Source of the DNA: Prevotella sp.
Lineage (GTDB): Bacteria > Bacteroidota > Bacteroidia > Bacteroidales > Bacteroidaceae
Reading direction: 5' to 3'
DNA length: 64,000 bases
Assembly (NCBI GenBank): GCA_017417465.1
Contig: JAFPZD010000107.1
Location: forward strand, 45,438-109,437
The translations under genes were made by a program, and so were the position numbers. The notes under the pieces were generated by a model. It was not told the DNA's origin and did no database searches. It saw only the letters and a list, made by a program, of their open reading frames with translations. The first letter of the stretch is position 1. Each line of letters begins with the position of its first letter. Shown here piece by piece: positions 1 through 7,406 of this stretch.

Positions 1-858
1 GGCGACCTGCTCGACAAGGTCGTGGAGATGCTGCCCGAGAAGAAAGAGGACGACCTCGAAGAAGGCATCCCCCGCTTTGCCGTCGTGGGCCGTCCAAACG
101 TCGGCAAGTCGAGCCTTATCAACGCCTTCATCGGCGAGGAGCGTCACATCGTCACCGACATTGCCGGCACGACGCGCGACAGCATCTACACCCGCTACGA
201 CAAGTTCGGCTTCGACTTCTACCTGGTCGACACCGCTGGCATCCGCCGTAAGAACAAGGTGACTGAGGACCTGGAGTTCTACTCCGTGATGCGCTCCATC
301 CGAGCCATCGAGAACTCGGACGTCTGCATCCTCATGATCGATGCCACACGCGGCATCGAGGCACAGGACATGAACATCTTCCAGCTCATCCAGAAGAACG
401 ACAAGAGCCTTGTCGTCGTCGTCAACAAGTGGGACCTTGTCGAGGACAAGACACAAAAGGTCATCGACACCTTCGAGGGCGCCATCCGCGAGCGCATGGC
501 ACCATTCCGCGACTTCCCCATCATCTTTGCCTCGGCCATGACCAAGCAGCGCATCTTCCGCGTTCTGGAGACGGCCAAGCAGGTCTACTTGAACCGTAAG
601 GTGAAGATTGGCACGTCGAAGCTCAACGAGGTACTGCTGCCACTCATCGAGGCCACACCGCCCCCATCTATCAAGGGCAAGTACATCAAGATCAAGTACA
701 TTTCGCAGGTGCCCGACACGCAGATTCCAACGTTCATCTTCTACGCAAACCTGCCGCAGTACGTGAAGGAGCCCTACAAACGCTTCCTCGAGAACAAGAT
801 CCGTGAGAACTGGACGCTGACGGGCACACCCATCAACGTGTTTGTCAGACAGAAGTAG
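1..858 (+). CDS. der: Ribosome biogenesis GTPase Der (EngA), 5'-truncated
   Basis: Open from the first base of the window, so the N-terminal G domain lies outside. What remains is the end of the linker, the complete second G domain and the C-terminal KH-like domain. Visible motifs are the P-loop GRPNVGKSS, the DTAG switch II box and NKWD (G4). The tail after about residue 190 has the KH-like pattern [18 protein letters not shown] seen in Der proteins. Der has two tandem GTPase domains and acts in assembly of the 50S ribosomal subunit in the cytoplasm. No full-length start is visible; internal GTG and ATG codons near position 22-30 are not starts. Confidence 0.96.
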   Translation, partial: GDLLDKVVEMLPEKKEDDLEEGIPRFAVVGRPNVGKSSLINAFIGEERHIVTDIAGTTRDSIYTRYDKFGFDFYLVDTAGIRRKNKVTEDLEFYSVMRSIRAIENSDVCILMIDATRGIEAQDMNIFQLIQKNDKSLVVVVNKWDLVEDKTQKVIDTFEGAIRERMAPFRDFPIIFASAMTKQRIFRVLETAKQVYLNRKVKIGTSKLNEVLLPLIEATPPPSIKGKYIKIKYISQVPDTQIPTFIFYANLPQYVKEPYKRFLENKIRENWTLTGTPINVFVRQK

Positions 859-871
859 GAGAAAAAACAAA

Positions 872-964
872 CAACCCACCACCTACCCCTCCCAAAGGGA
901 GAAACCCACCCCCAGACCCTCACAAGGGCAACCCACCCCCTACCCCTCCCCAAGGGAGGGGAGG
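872..964. repeat. Three copies of the CCCACCCCC / CTCCCCAAGGGAGGGG palindromic repeat
   Basis: Three degenerate copies (about 872-900, 902-928, 929-964) of a unit that starts AACCCACCCCC and ends in the palindrome CCCCTCCCCAAGGGAGGGG. The third copy is the best preserved. The same unit occurs as an inverted pair around the DUF559 gene at 58.06 and 58.52 kb, so this is a dispersed family. It fills most of the gap between der and the lipoprotein gene. Confidence 0.85.
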
Positions 965-998
965 TTATATAGAATTGTTCGCTGAGTTGAGACAGAAA

Positions 999-1409
999 AT
1001 GAGTAAGTCAATGGTCAAAAGGATTGCTGCGTTGTCGCTGATCCTTCTCGTCATTGCCTGTTCCCGCCAGACGCCGTTGGAAAAGGCGCAGGAGGGAGCA
1101 CGCGTGGCGGCTGAAGTTTACTATGGGTTCCTGCTGCGAGGCGACTACGATCGTTTCTTGGCCGGCCGTGCTGGCATGGATGGCATCCCCGACTCTTTCC
1201 GTGAGCAGCTCATCGCCACGTATAAACAGTACGCTTCGCAGCAGAAGAAGTTCCGTGGCGGCATAGTGAGCATCCAGGCATCACGTGCCGTCCCTGACTC
1301 CACACTAAACCTCATGCAGGTGTTTCTCCTTATTAACTACCACGATGCCTCTTCCGAAGAGATCGTCGTGCCGATGGTCTTGGAGGGCGACCAGTGGATG
1401 ATGAGGTAG
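999..1409 (+). CDS. Small lipoprotein, DUF4878-like
   Basis: The protein of about 136 residues begins with a lysine-containing hydrophobic signal and a lipobox ending VIAC, so it is probably a lipid-anchored envelope protein. The mature part of about 110 residues (LEKAQEGARVAAEVYYGFLL, then a C-terminal beta-strand ending in GDQWMMR) resembles the small cystatin/NTF2-like DUF4878 lipoproteins common in Bacteroidales. Function is not known. I chose the ATG at 999 (an ATG at 1011 is also possible) over an upstream TTG at 975, because the signal peptide is complete from there. It lies convergent with mlaF. Confidence 0.75.
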   Translation: MSKSMVKRIAALSLILLVIACSRQTPLEKAQEGARVAAEVYYGFLLRGDYDRFLAGRAGMDGIPDSFREQLIATYKQYASQQKKFRGGIVSIQASRAVPDSTLNLMQVFLLINYHDASSEEIVVPMVLEGDQWMMR

Positions 1410-1412
1410 GCA

Positions 1413-1467
1413 CTTCTAACTACCTCTAACTACTTCTAACTACCTCTAACTACTTCTAACTACTTCT
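1413..1467. repeat. Short-word array (CTAACTACTT/CTAACTACCT)
   Basis: About five degenerate copies of a 12-base word, CTTCTAACTACC or CTTCTAACTACT, between the convergent lipoprotein and mlaF genes. The TAG stop of mlaF (read on the minus strand, 1460-1462) lies inside the array, so the array reaches into the reading frame end. Confidence 0.8.
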
Positions 1468-2230
1468 CCTTCACTCCCCTCACTGCCGATCGCATTTCCT
1501 TCAGCAGGTCGCTGGCGAAGATGAAGTCAGTCAGCCTGCTGTTCGTGCTTCCCATGATGTCGGCGGAGACGCCCTGCCACTCTTTCTGCCCTTCGTAGAT
1601 GAAGACGATATTCTCGCCAATGCCCATCACCGAGTTCATGTCGTGGGTGTTGATGATGGTCGTGGTGTTAAACTCGTGGGTGATGCCATGCAGCAGCTCG
1701 TCGATGACGAGCGAGGTCTTCGGGTCGAGGCCAGAGTTAGGCTCGTCGCAGAACAGATACTTAGGGTTCAGGGCGATGGCACGGGCGATGGCCACGCGCT
1801 TCTGCATGCCACCACTGATCTCGCCAGGAAACTTCTGCTCAGCATCCACAAGGTTCACGCGGGCAAGGCAGTCCATGGCACGTCGCTGCCGCTCGCGCAG
1901 GGTCATACTCGAGAACATGTCAAGTGGGAACATGACATTCTCCAGGACGGTGAGCGAATCGAAGAGGGCAGCACTTTGGAAGATCATGCCCATCTCGCGG
2001 CGCATGTGTATCTTCTCCCTTTTCGTCATCCTCACGAAGTCACGCCCATCGTAGAGCACCTGGCCGCTGGTGGGCTCCAGCAGTCCTACGAGGTTCTTCA
2101 TCAGCACAGTTTTACCGCTACCGCTCTGGCCGATAATCAGGTTGGTCTTGCCGTCTTCAAAGACGGTTGAGATGTCTTTCAGGACTTCCTTGTCCTCGAA
2201 CGACTTATACAAGTGTTTTACTTCAATCAT
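1460..2230 (-). CDS. mlaF: ABC transporter ATP-binding protein MlaF
   Basis: ATPase of 256 residues, normal length for the Mkl/MlaF family. The Walker A motif is GQSGSGKT (about residues 34-41), the signature is ISGGMQKRVAIARAI and the Walker B is YLFCDEPNSGLDP. The SGGMQKR signature form is characteristic of MlaF. With the MlaE permease it forms the inner-membrane core of a phospholipid transporter that maintains outer membrane lipid asymmetry. It lies 11 bases downstream of mlaE on the same strand, so they form an operon. The MlaD substrate-binding gene is not in this window. Confidence 0.93.
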   Translation of the reverse strand: MIEVKHLYKSFEDKEVLKDISTVFEDGKTNLIIGQSGSGKTVLMKNLVGLLEPTSGQVLYDGRDFVRMTKREKIHMRREMGMIFQSAALFDSLTVLENVMFPLDMFSSMTLRERQRRAMDCLARVNLVDAEQKFPGEISGGMQKRVAIARAIALNPKYLFCDEPNSGLDPKTSLVIDELLHGITHEFNTTTIINTHDMNSVMGIGENIVFIYEGQKEWQGVSADIMGSTNSRLTDFIFASDLLKEMRSAVRGVKEK

Positions 2231-2241
2231 TTTTCAGTAGT

Positions 2242-2988
2242 TCAGGACAATAGTTGCGTGAGGAACACATCGCTAAACAGGATGAGCACGCTCGACGTCA
2301 CAACGGCATCGGTCGAGGCCTTGCCCACATTGACGCTGCCGCCCTCGACAGTGTAACCGCAGTAGGCAGGGACCGAGCTGATGATGAAAGCGAAGAACTG
2401 GCTCTTGATGATCGACATCCAGAGGAACCAAGGCACAAAGTTATGCTGCAGGCCTGCTGTGAGGTCGTCAGGCGGCATGATGTGGCCAAGGTAAGCGGTA
2501 CCGTAGGCACCAGCAATGCCCATGGCCGACGAGAAGATGACAAGCACGGGCATCAGTGTGAGCATGCCGAGGATCTTGGGCAGGATGAGGTAGCAGGCCG
2601 AGTTCACGCCCATGATGTCAAGAGCGTCGATCTGCTGGGTCACGCGCATCGTACCCAACTCCGAGGCAATGTTCGACCCCACCTTTCCGGCCAGGATCAA
2701 GCACATGATGCTGCTCGAGAACTCCAGCAGCATAATCTCACGGGTGGTGTAGCCCGCCACCCAGCGAGGCATCCACGGCGACTCGATGTTCATCTTCATC
2801 TGGATGCAGATGACGGCGCCGATGAAAAACGAGATGAGCAGCACGATGCCGATGGAGTTGATGCCGAGCTGCGCCATCTCCTTGACGTACTGTTTCCAGA
2901 ACATACGGAAGCGCTCGGGCACCGAGAACGTGCGCCCCATAAGGATGAGATATCGGCCGAAAACGGTCAGCCAGCGGTGTATTAGCAT
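2242..2988 (-). CDS. mlaE: ABC transporter permease MlaE
   Basis: 248 residues with five or so hydrophobic segments. It has the MlaE family signatures GKVGSNIASELGTMRVTQQI and ALDIMGV, and the C-terminal stretch GYTVEGGSVNVGKAST. It is the permease that pairs with MlaF just downstream to move phospholipids between the membranes. It is transcribed divergently from lptB from one half of an inverted promoter pair about 25-30 bases upstream, which gives a very short leader. Confidence 0.94.
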   Translation of the reverse strand: MLIHRWLTVFGRYLILMGRTFSVPERFRMFWKQYVKEMAQLGINSIGIVLLISFFIGAVICIQMKMNIESPWMPRWVAGYTTREIMLLEFSSSIMCLILAGKVGSNIASELGTMRVTQQIDALDIMGVNSACYLILPKILGMLTLMPVLVIFSSAMGIAGAYGTAYLGHIMPPDDLTAGLQHNFVPWFLWMSIIKSQFFAFIISSVPAYCGYTVEGGSVNVGKASTDAVVTSSVLILFSDVFLTQLLS

Positions 2989-3001
2989 TGTCTTAACATG
3001 A

Positions 3002-3056
3002 TTTTGCGTGCAAAGTTACGATTTTTTTTCAAAATGTTGTAACTTTGCACGCAAAA
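3002..3056. promoter_or_regulatory. Perfect inverted-repeat divergent promoter, mlaE / lptB
   Basis: A 17-base arm at 3002-3018 and its exact inverted copy at 3040-3056 flank a T-rich centre. Each arm contains a Bacteroidota -7 box TAACTTTG: 3040-3047 on the plus strand for lptB and 3011-3018 on the minus strand for mlaE. The predicted start of lptB transcription is only about 10 bases before its start codon. A clear -33 box could not be placed for either direction. Confidence 0.8.
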
Positions 3057-3065
3057 ATGTGCATT

Positions 3066-3890
3066 ATGGCAGAAGAATCCATTGTATTGAGGAGCGAAGG
3101 GCTTGTGAAACGTTATGGCAAGCGCACCGTAGTCAACGATGTCACGTTCAACGTGCGCCAGGGCGAGATCGTCGGACTGTTAGGGCCCAACGGTGCTGGC
3201 AAAACCACCTCTTTCTATATGACCACAGGCCTGGTGCTGCCCAACGGAGGCCACATCTACTTAGGCGACCAGGAGGTCACCGACTTCCCTGTCTACAAGC
3301 GTGCACGGGCCGGCATCGGCTATCTGGCGCAGGAAGCCAGCGTCTTCCGTAAGATGTCGGTCGAGGACAACATCCTCAGTGTCCTCGAGATGACGGGCAA
3401 GCCGCGTAACTACCAACTCGAGAAGCTCGAGAGCCTCATCAAGGAGTTCCGTCTGGAGAAAGTCCGTAAGAACCTTGGCGACCGCCTCTCGGGTGGTGAG
3501 CGCCGCCGCTGCGAGATAGCGCGCTGCCTCGCCATCGAGCCGAAGTTCATCATGCTCGACGAGCCGTTTGCTGGCGTCGACCCAATTGCTGTGGAGGACA
3601 TTCAGCAGATCGTCTGGAAGCTGAAGGACCGCAACATCGGCATCCTTATCACCGACCATAATGTGCAGGAGACCCTTTGCATCACCGACCGCGCCTACCT
3701 GCTCTTCGAGGGCCGCATCCTGTTCCACGGCACGCCAGAGGAGCTCGCAGCCAACAAGATAGTACGTGAGAAGTACCTCTCGACATCCTTCGTGCTACGC
3801 AAGAAAGACTTCCAGCTGATGGAGGAGGAGCGGAAACAGCAGGAAGCAGCGGCCGCCGAAGCCGCTGCATCCGTGGAAGAGATCGCCTGA
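3066..3890 (+). CDS. lptB: LPS export ABC transporter ATP-binding protein LptB
   Basis: Cytoplasmic ATPase that powers lipopolysaccharide extraction by LptFG. Walker A is GPNGAGKTT, the signature is [15 protein letters not shown], and Walker B is [12 protein letters not shown]; the last two are typical of LptB. The protein is about 274 residues, some 30-40 longer than E. coli LptB, because of a C-terminal tail rich in Glu, Gln and Ala after the core ending near LRKKDFQ. I chose the ATG at 3066 (MAEESIVL); an ATG at 3057 is possible, while an upstream TTG at 3045 lies inside the -7 box and is excluded. It is divergent from mlaEF, so two lipid-export systems share one control region. Confidence 0.94.
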   Translation: MAEESIVLRSEGLVKRYGKRTVVNDVTFNVRQGEIVGLLGPNGAGKTTSFYMTTGLVLPNGGHIYLGDQEVTDFPVYKRARAGIGYLAQEASVFRKMSVEDNILSVLEMTGKPRNYQLEKLESLIKEFRLEKVRKNLGDRLSGGERRRCEIARCLAIEPKFIMLDEPFAGVDPIAVEDIQQIVWKLKDRNIGILITDHNVQETLCITDRAYLLFEGRILFHGTPEELAANKIVREKYLSTSFVLRKKDFQLMEEERKQQEAAAAEAAASVEEIA

Positions 3891-4008
3891 CACGAAGCTT
3901 CTGTCGGCCTTAGCGACCATCAGGCCGCTACGAGAACTCTCCATGAGAGTGCCGCGTAAAAGGGTTGCAAGCCCCCCATTTTTGATATGGATGGCGGCAG
4001 TAAAAGTT

Positions 4009-4092
4009 AAAACTGCGCCAACGTTTGATAAAACTGCGCCTTTGTTTGATAAAACTGCGTCAGTGTTTGATAAAACTGCGCCTTTGTTTGCT
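4009..4092. repeat. Four 21-bp tandem repeats
   Basis: Four copies of AAAACTGCGCCnnnGTTTGAT, exactly 21 bases apart, differing mainly in the three-base centre (AAC, TTT, AGT, TTT). They sit in the gap of about 700 bases after lptB. The rest of 3891-4167 shows no gene; a weak CGGCCT/AGGCCG hairpin near 3905 lacks a T run. Confidence 0.85.
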
Positions 4093-4167
4093 GTTTTTAT
4101 GACTCAGCGAGTATAGTCCGCTGACAGCCTGCGCTGCCATCCCCTGTAACAGCATTTGAATCCAGCC

Positions 4168-4403
4168 AAAAAAAAGTACTCCGACCCTCACGAGCCGGAG
4201 CACCAAAAGCCTATGTTTAACTAAAAATCCTTTTCTCTAAAAGAAATTTTCAGCCCTAAGGCTAAAAATTTGAAAGTTTAAAAGGGAGCTTCACAGCGAC
4301 CTCCTGTTATCCCACAGTTGAAAACTTTCTTTTACCAATAACTAAAAACCTAAAACTATAAATATTACTACTAACCTAAAACAATCTATCTTTTGTCTTT
4401 TGA
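4168..4403 (-). ncRNA. Candidate structured ncRNA with its own promoter and terminator
   Basis: On the minus strand a -7 box TACCTTTG (4409-4416), with TTG 20 bases upstream, predicts a transcript starting near 4403. About 235 bases later a hairpin (4176-4203, stem CTCCG/CGGAG extended by flanking pairs) runs into eight T residues (4168-4175). No open reading frame of any size lies between. The predicted RNA (minus strand) has local stems: GAAAGTTT with AAACTTTC, TTTTAGCC with GGCTGAAAA over a four-base loop, and TTCTTTT with GAAAAGGA. Promoter plus terminator delimiting a non-coding unit is how the Bacteroidales-1 RNA motif is described; 6S RNA is an alternative. Identity is inferred, not shown. 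Confidence 0.6.
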
Positions 4404-4408
4404 CGCTG

Positions 4409-4416
4409 CAAAGGTA
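4409..4416 (-). promoter_or_regulatory. Promoter of the minus-strand ncRNA
   Basis: TACCTTTG on the minus strand matches the Bacteroidota -7 consensus TAnnTTTG. A TTG lies 20 bases upstream, in the usual -33 position. Confidence 0.65.
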
Positions 4417-4554
4417 CGACGATTTTTTCATTCCCGCAAGACTTTGATGGCTTTTTAAGCCGAAAAATGGGGTTTCCTTGACGTAAATCAACCGTTTGTG
4501 TTCGCAAACAGCGATTATTTTGCATTTTTGTGCTCGTAATTCAGTAATTCTTTG

Positions 4555-4562
4555 TACCTTTG
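4555..4562 (+). promoter_or_regulatory. Promoter of the DUF4359-like gene
   Basis: TACCTTTG, a match to the TAnnTTTG -7 consensus, 30 bases before the ATG at 4593. It is divergent from the ncRNA promoter about 140 bases to the left. Confidence 0.6.
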
Positions 4563-4592
4563 TCGGCTGTAATCCAAACCCCAAGAAATGCA

Positions 4593-5147
4593 ATGAAAAA
4601 GTTACTCGTTATTGTAGCCATTCTGCTCGTTGCCGTGCTGATGGTGATGACACGTCCAGAGAAAGATGCCCACAAGGAGGCGATGATGAAGGCCGTGAAG
4701 GAATTTGTAGACGAAGAGGCCGATGAGCGCGGCTTCGGCGACAATGTGCTGACCAGTCTTGGCAAGAACATTGTGAACAAGACCGTCGAGACAGCCCTCA
4801 ACGCCAAACTGAAGATGGACGACTACTACCTCTTTAATACCACGCACGTGCGCCTGAAAGGCAAGGACCAGCTGCTGTCGGTAGGCCTGCTGGGCCAGGT
4901 CATCACCTTCGACAAGAAGATGCTGCGCGAGAAGCTGGAGGAGGCTATGCAGAGCAAGGAGGAGGCCGCCAACGAGAAGGAGGCCGCCAAGCAGAGCGCC
5001 AAGGAGCTGAAGCAGCTTGAGAAAGAGCAGAAGAAACGCGAGAAGGAGCTGGAGAAGGAGCGTAAGCGCCAGGAGAAAGAGGCCCGCAAGGAGCAGAAGC
5101 GCTTAGAGAAAGAGGCCAAGAAGAGAGCCAAGGAATCGAAGGACTAA
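4593..5147 (+). CDS. DUF4359-like membrane-anchored protein with charged coiled-coil tail
   Basis: About 184 residues. It has one N-terminal membrane segment (KKLLVIVAILLVAVLMVMT) followed by a small domain of about 90 residues (RPEKDAH... to ...LLGQVITFDKK) that resembles DUF4359. The last 70 residues are almost only Lys, Glu, Arg, Gln and Ala in heptad-like order (repeated KEQKKREKELEK type), which should form a long charged helix. No enzymatic motif is seen. I use the ATG at 4593; a TTG at 4560 lies within the promoter. Function is unknown. It is 12 bases upstream of a glycosyltransferase and may be cotranscribed with it. Confidence 0.7.
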   Translation: MKKLLVIVAILLVAVLMVMTRPEKDAHKEAMMKAVKEFVDEEADERGFGDNVLTSLGKNIVNKTVETALNAKLKMDDYYLFNTTHVRLKGKDQLLSVGLLGQVITFDKKMLREKLEEAMQSKEEAANEKEAAKQSAKELKQLEKEQKKREKELEKERKRQEKEARKEQKRLEKEAKKRAKESKD

Positions 5148-5159
5148 AAAGCCAACGCC

Positions 5160-6467
5160 ATGAAAGTGCTCATCGTCAACACCAGCGAGACCACCGGCGG
5201 AGCTGCCGTTGCTGCCCGCCGCCTTACCAGTGCCCTCAACAACAATGGCGTGAAGGCCAAGATGCTGGTGCGCGACAAGGCGAGCCACGGCGCTGACGAC
5301 GGCCACCCGCAGACGTTCAACCCCACCACCGTCGAGTGCGGCAACAGGCTGACGGGCCTCTGGCACTTCCTGTGGGAGCGCATCGTCATCTACCTGCACA
5401 TGCACCTGAAGTATGCCCGCGTCTTCCAGGTAGACATTGCCAACAGCGGCTTCGACATCACCCGACTGCCAGAATTCAAGGAGGCCGACGTCGTACACCT
5501 GCACTGGGTGAACCAGGGTATGCTCTCGCTGAAAGGCATCAAGAAGATACTGAAATCGGGAAAGCCCGTCGTCTGGACCATGCACGACCAGTGGCCCTCG
5601 ACCGCCATCTGCCACTATGCCCGCAACTGCCGCCGCTACACGAACCACTGCGGACGCTGCCCACTGCTGCCTGGCAACGGGAGCGACAACGACCTGTCGG
5701 CACGCGTATGGCGCCAGAAGCAACAGTTGCTGCAGACAGGCAGCATCACCTTCGTGACGTGCAGCCGCTGGCTCGAGGGCGAGGCCAAGCGTAGCGCCCT
5801 GCTGCGCAACCAGACGGTCACCAGCATCCCTAATGCCATCGACACACGCACCTTCTGTCCACACGACCGCATGGAGGCCCGCCGCTCGTTAGGACTGCCC
5901 GTGGAGGGGCACGTCATCCTGTTCGTGTCGCAGCGCGTCACCGACGAGCGCAAGGGCATCAGCTACTTCATCGAGGCCCTGCGCCACTTTGCTGAGCAGC
6001 AGCCACAGACGGCCAGCCAGACCACCGTGGCCATCCTTGGCGGCCATGCCGACGAGATTGTAGACCTGCTGCCACTGCCCGCCCATCAGTTAGGCTACGT
6101 CAGCGACGAGCAAACCATTGTCAACGTCTACAGCGCTGCCGACGTCTACGTCACACCGTCGCTCGAGGACAACCTGCCCAACACCATCATGGAGGCCATG
6201 GCCTGCGGCGTGCCCTGCGTGGGCTTCCGCGTTGGCGGCATTCCTGAGATGATCGACCACCAGCGCAACGGCTTCCTGGCCGATCCGCGCGACAGCGAGA
6301 CGCTGGCCAAGGGCATCGGATGGGTGCTCGGCGAGGCCGACCGCGAGGAGCTGCGGCGTGACGCCCTGCGCAAGGTGGCTCACAACTATTCGCAGACGAG
6401 TGTCAGCATGCACTACATAGAAGTCTACCAACAGGCCATCGCCGAGCAGCAATTCAACATCAGATGA
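5160..6467 (+). CDS. Family 4-type glycosyltransferase (GT-B fold)
   Basis: 435 residues. The N-terminal Rossmann half begins MKVLIVNTSETTGGAAVAAR, with the Gly-rich donor/acceptor loop of GT4 enzymes. The C-terminal half has the EX7E-type motif, in the segment SLEDNLPNTIMEAMACG, followed by PCVGFRVGGIPEMI. An unusual cysteine-rich stretch around residues 155-170 (CHYARNC...CGRCPLL) is also found in bacterial GT4 enzymes with an N-terminal cap. It probably adds a sugar from a nucleotide donor to a cell-surface glycan. Its stop overlaps the next glycosyltransferase start by four bases, so the two are translationally coupled. The acceptor cannot be inferred. Confidence 0.88.
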   Translation: MKVLIVNTSETTGGAAVAARRLTSALNNNGVKAKMLVRDKASHGADDGHPQTFNPTTVECGNRLTGLWHFLWERIVIYLHMHLKYARVFQVDIANSGFDITRLPEFKEADVVHLHWVNQGMLSLKGIKKILKSGKPVVWTMHDQWPSTAICHYARNCRRYTNHCGRCPLLPGNGSDNDLSARVWRQKQQLLQTGSITFVTCSRWLEGEAKRSALLRNQTVTSIPNAIDTRTFCPHDRMEARRSLGLPVEGHVILFVSQRVTDERKGISYFIEALRHFAEQQPQTASQTTVAILGGHADEIVDLLPLPAHQLGYVSDEQTIVNVYSAADVYVTPSLEDNLPNTIMEAMACGVPCVGFRVGGIPEMIDHQRNGFLADPRDSETLAKGIGWVLGEADREELRRDALRKVAHNYSQTSVSMHYIEVYQQAIAEQQFNIR

Positions 6468-7282
6468 TACGATTCACGGTTATCACCATCACCTACAATG
6501 CCGAGGGCGTGCTGCAGCGCACACTCGACAGCGTGCTACACCAAACCTATCCTGACGTCGACCACCTCATCATCGACGGGGCATCGACCGATGGCACACT
6601 GCCACTCGCCGAAGCCTACAAAGCGGCATCTGACGCCAACAACGCGCACAAGGTCATCATCGTCTCGGAGCCCGACGACGGCATCTACGACGCCATGAAC
6701 AAGGGGCTTACGCAGGCCTCGGGCGACTACATCGTCTACATGAACGCTGGCGACTACTTCCCCAACGACGACACGCTGGAGCAGGTGGCACACCGCTGCC
6801 ACCTGAACGAGCTGCCCTCGGCAGAGCTGCCAGGCGTGCTCTACGGGCGCACCGACATCGTCGACAACGAGGGTCGCTATCTGCACCCACGCCGTCTGCA
6901 GCCCCCTGCGCGGCTGACATGGCGATCGTTCCGCCATGGCATGCTGGTCTGCCACCAAGCCTTCTATGCCCGCACCGACATTGCCAAGAACCTGCAGTAC
7001 GACCTGCACTATCGCTACTCGGCCGATGTCGACTGGTGCATCCGCGTGATGCGTGAGACGGAGCGTATGGGCCTGCCCCTCTATAATATTAATAAGGTGG
7101 TGGCCAACTACACGGAGGAGGGTACCACCACGCGCCACCACCGCGACTCGCTCCGCGAGCGGTTTACCATCATGCGCCACCACTACGGCCTGCCTGTCAC
7201 GCTGCTGATGCATGCATGGTTCGTGGTGCGCAACACCGCCCAAAAACTTCCATTTCGGCACAAAACGATTGACACCAGATAA
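6464..7282 (+). CDS. Family 2 glycosyltransferase (GT-A fold)
   Basis: 272 residues. It starts with the GT2 signature FTVITITYNAEGVLQRTLDS and has the nucleotide-binding IIDGASTDGT. The metal-binding DXD-like region lies in YMNAGDYF, and the acceptor-side DVDWCIRV segment is near residue 190. It resembles WcaA/WcaE-type colanic acid and O-antigen transferases. It is coupled to the upstream GT4 gene through an ATGA overlap. Nothing else of a polysaccharide locus is present, so the pair may decorate a single glycan. Confidence 0.87.
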   Translation: MIRFTVITITYNAEGVLQRTLDSVLHQTYPDVDHLIIDGASTDGTLPLAEAYKAASDANNAHKVIIVSEPDDGIYDAMNKGLTQASGDYIVYMNAGDYFPNDDTLEQVAHRCHLNELPSAELPGVLYGRTDIVDNEGRYLHPRRLQPPARLTWRSFRHGMLVCHQAFYARTDIAKNLQYDLHYRYSADVDWCIRVMRETERMGLPLYNINKVVANYTEEGTTTRHHRDSLRERFTIMRHHYGLPVTLLMHAWFVVRNTAQKLPFRHKTIDTR

Positions 7283-7342
7283 CAAACTGGCACTTTTTTG
7301 CATTTTTTTGAGACATTTTGTTGGTATTTCAAAGAAAAATTG

Positions 7343-7387
7343 TATCTTTGCGGCCAAATTTGCAGGGACCTCCCTTCAGAGCCCTGC
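7343..7387 (+). promoter_or_regulatory. ilv operon promoter and leader hairpin
   Basis: TATCTTTG (7343-7350) is a -7 box, with TTG 19 bases upstream. The short leader then holds a hairpin, GCAGGG (7362-7367) pairing with CCCTGC (7382-7387), ending about 20 bases before the ilvD ATG. There is no T run, so it is not a terminator; it could affect translation initiation. Confidence 0.55.
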
Positions 7388-7406
7388 CTAACGCATTTTG
7401 ACCACA

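Noticed and set aside
4342-4593. 83-codon frame on the minus strand near the ncRNA
   Set aside because: It crosses the divergent promoter region and the ncRNA start, has low-complexity composition and no family resemblance. The RNA interpretation explains the promoter and terminator better.
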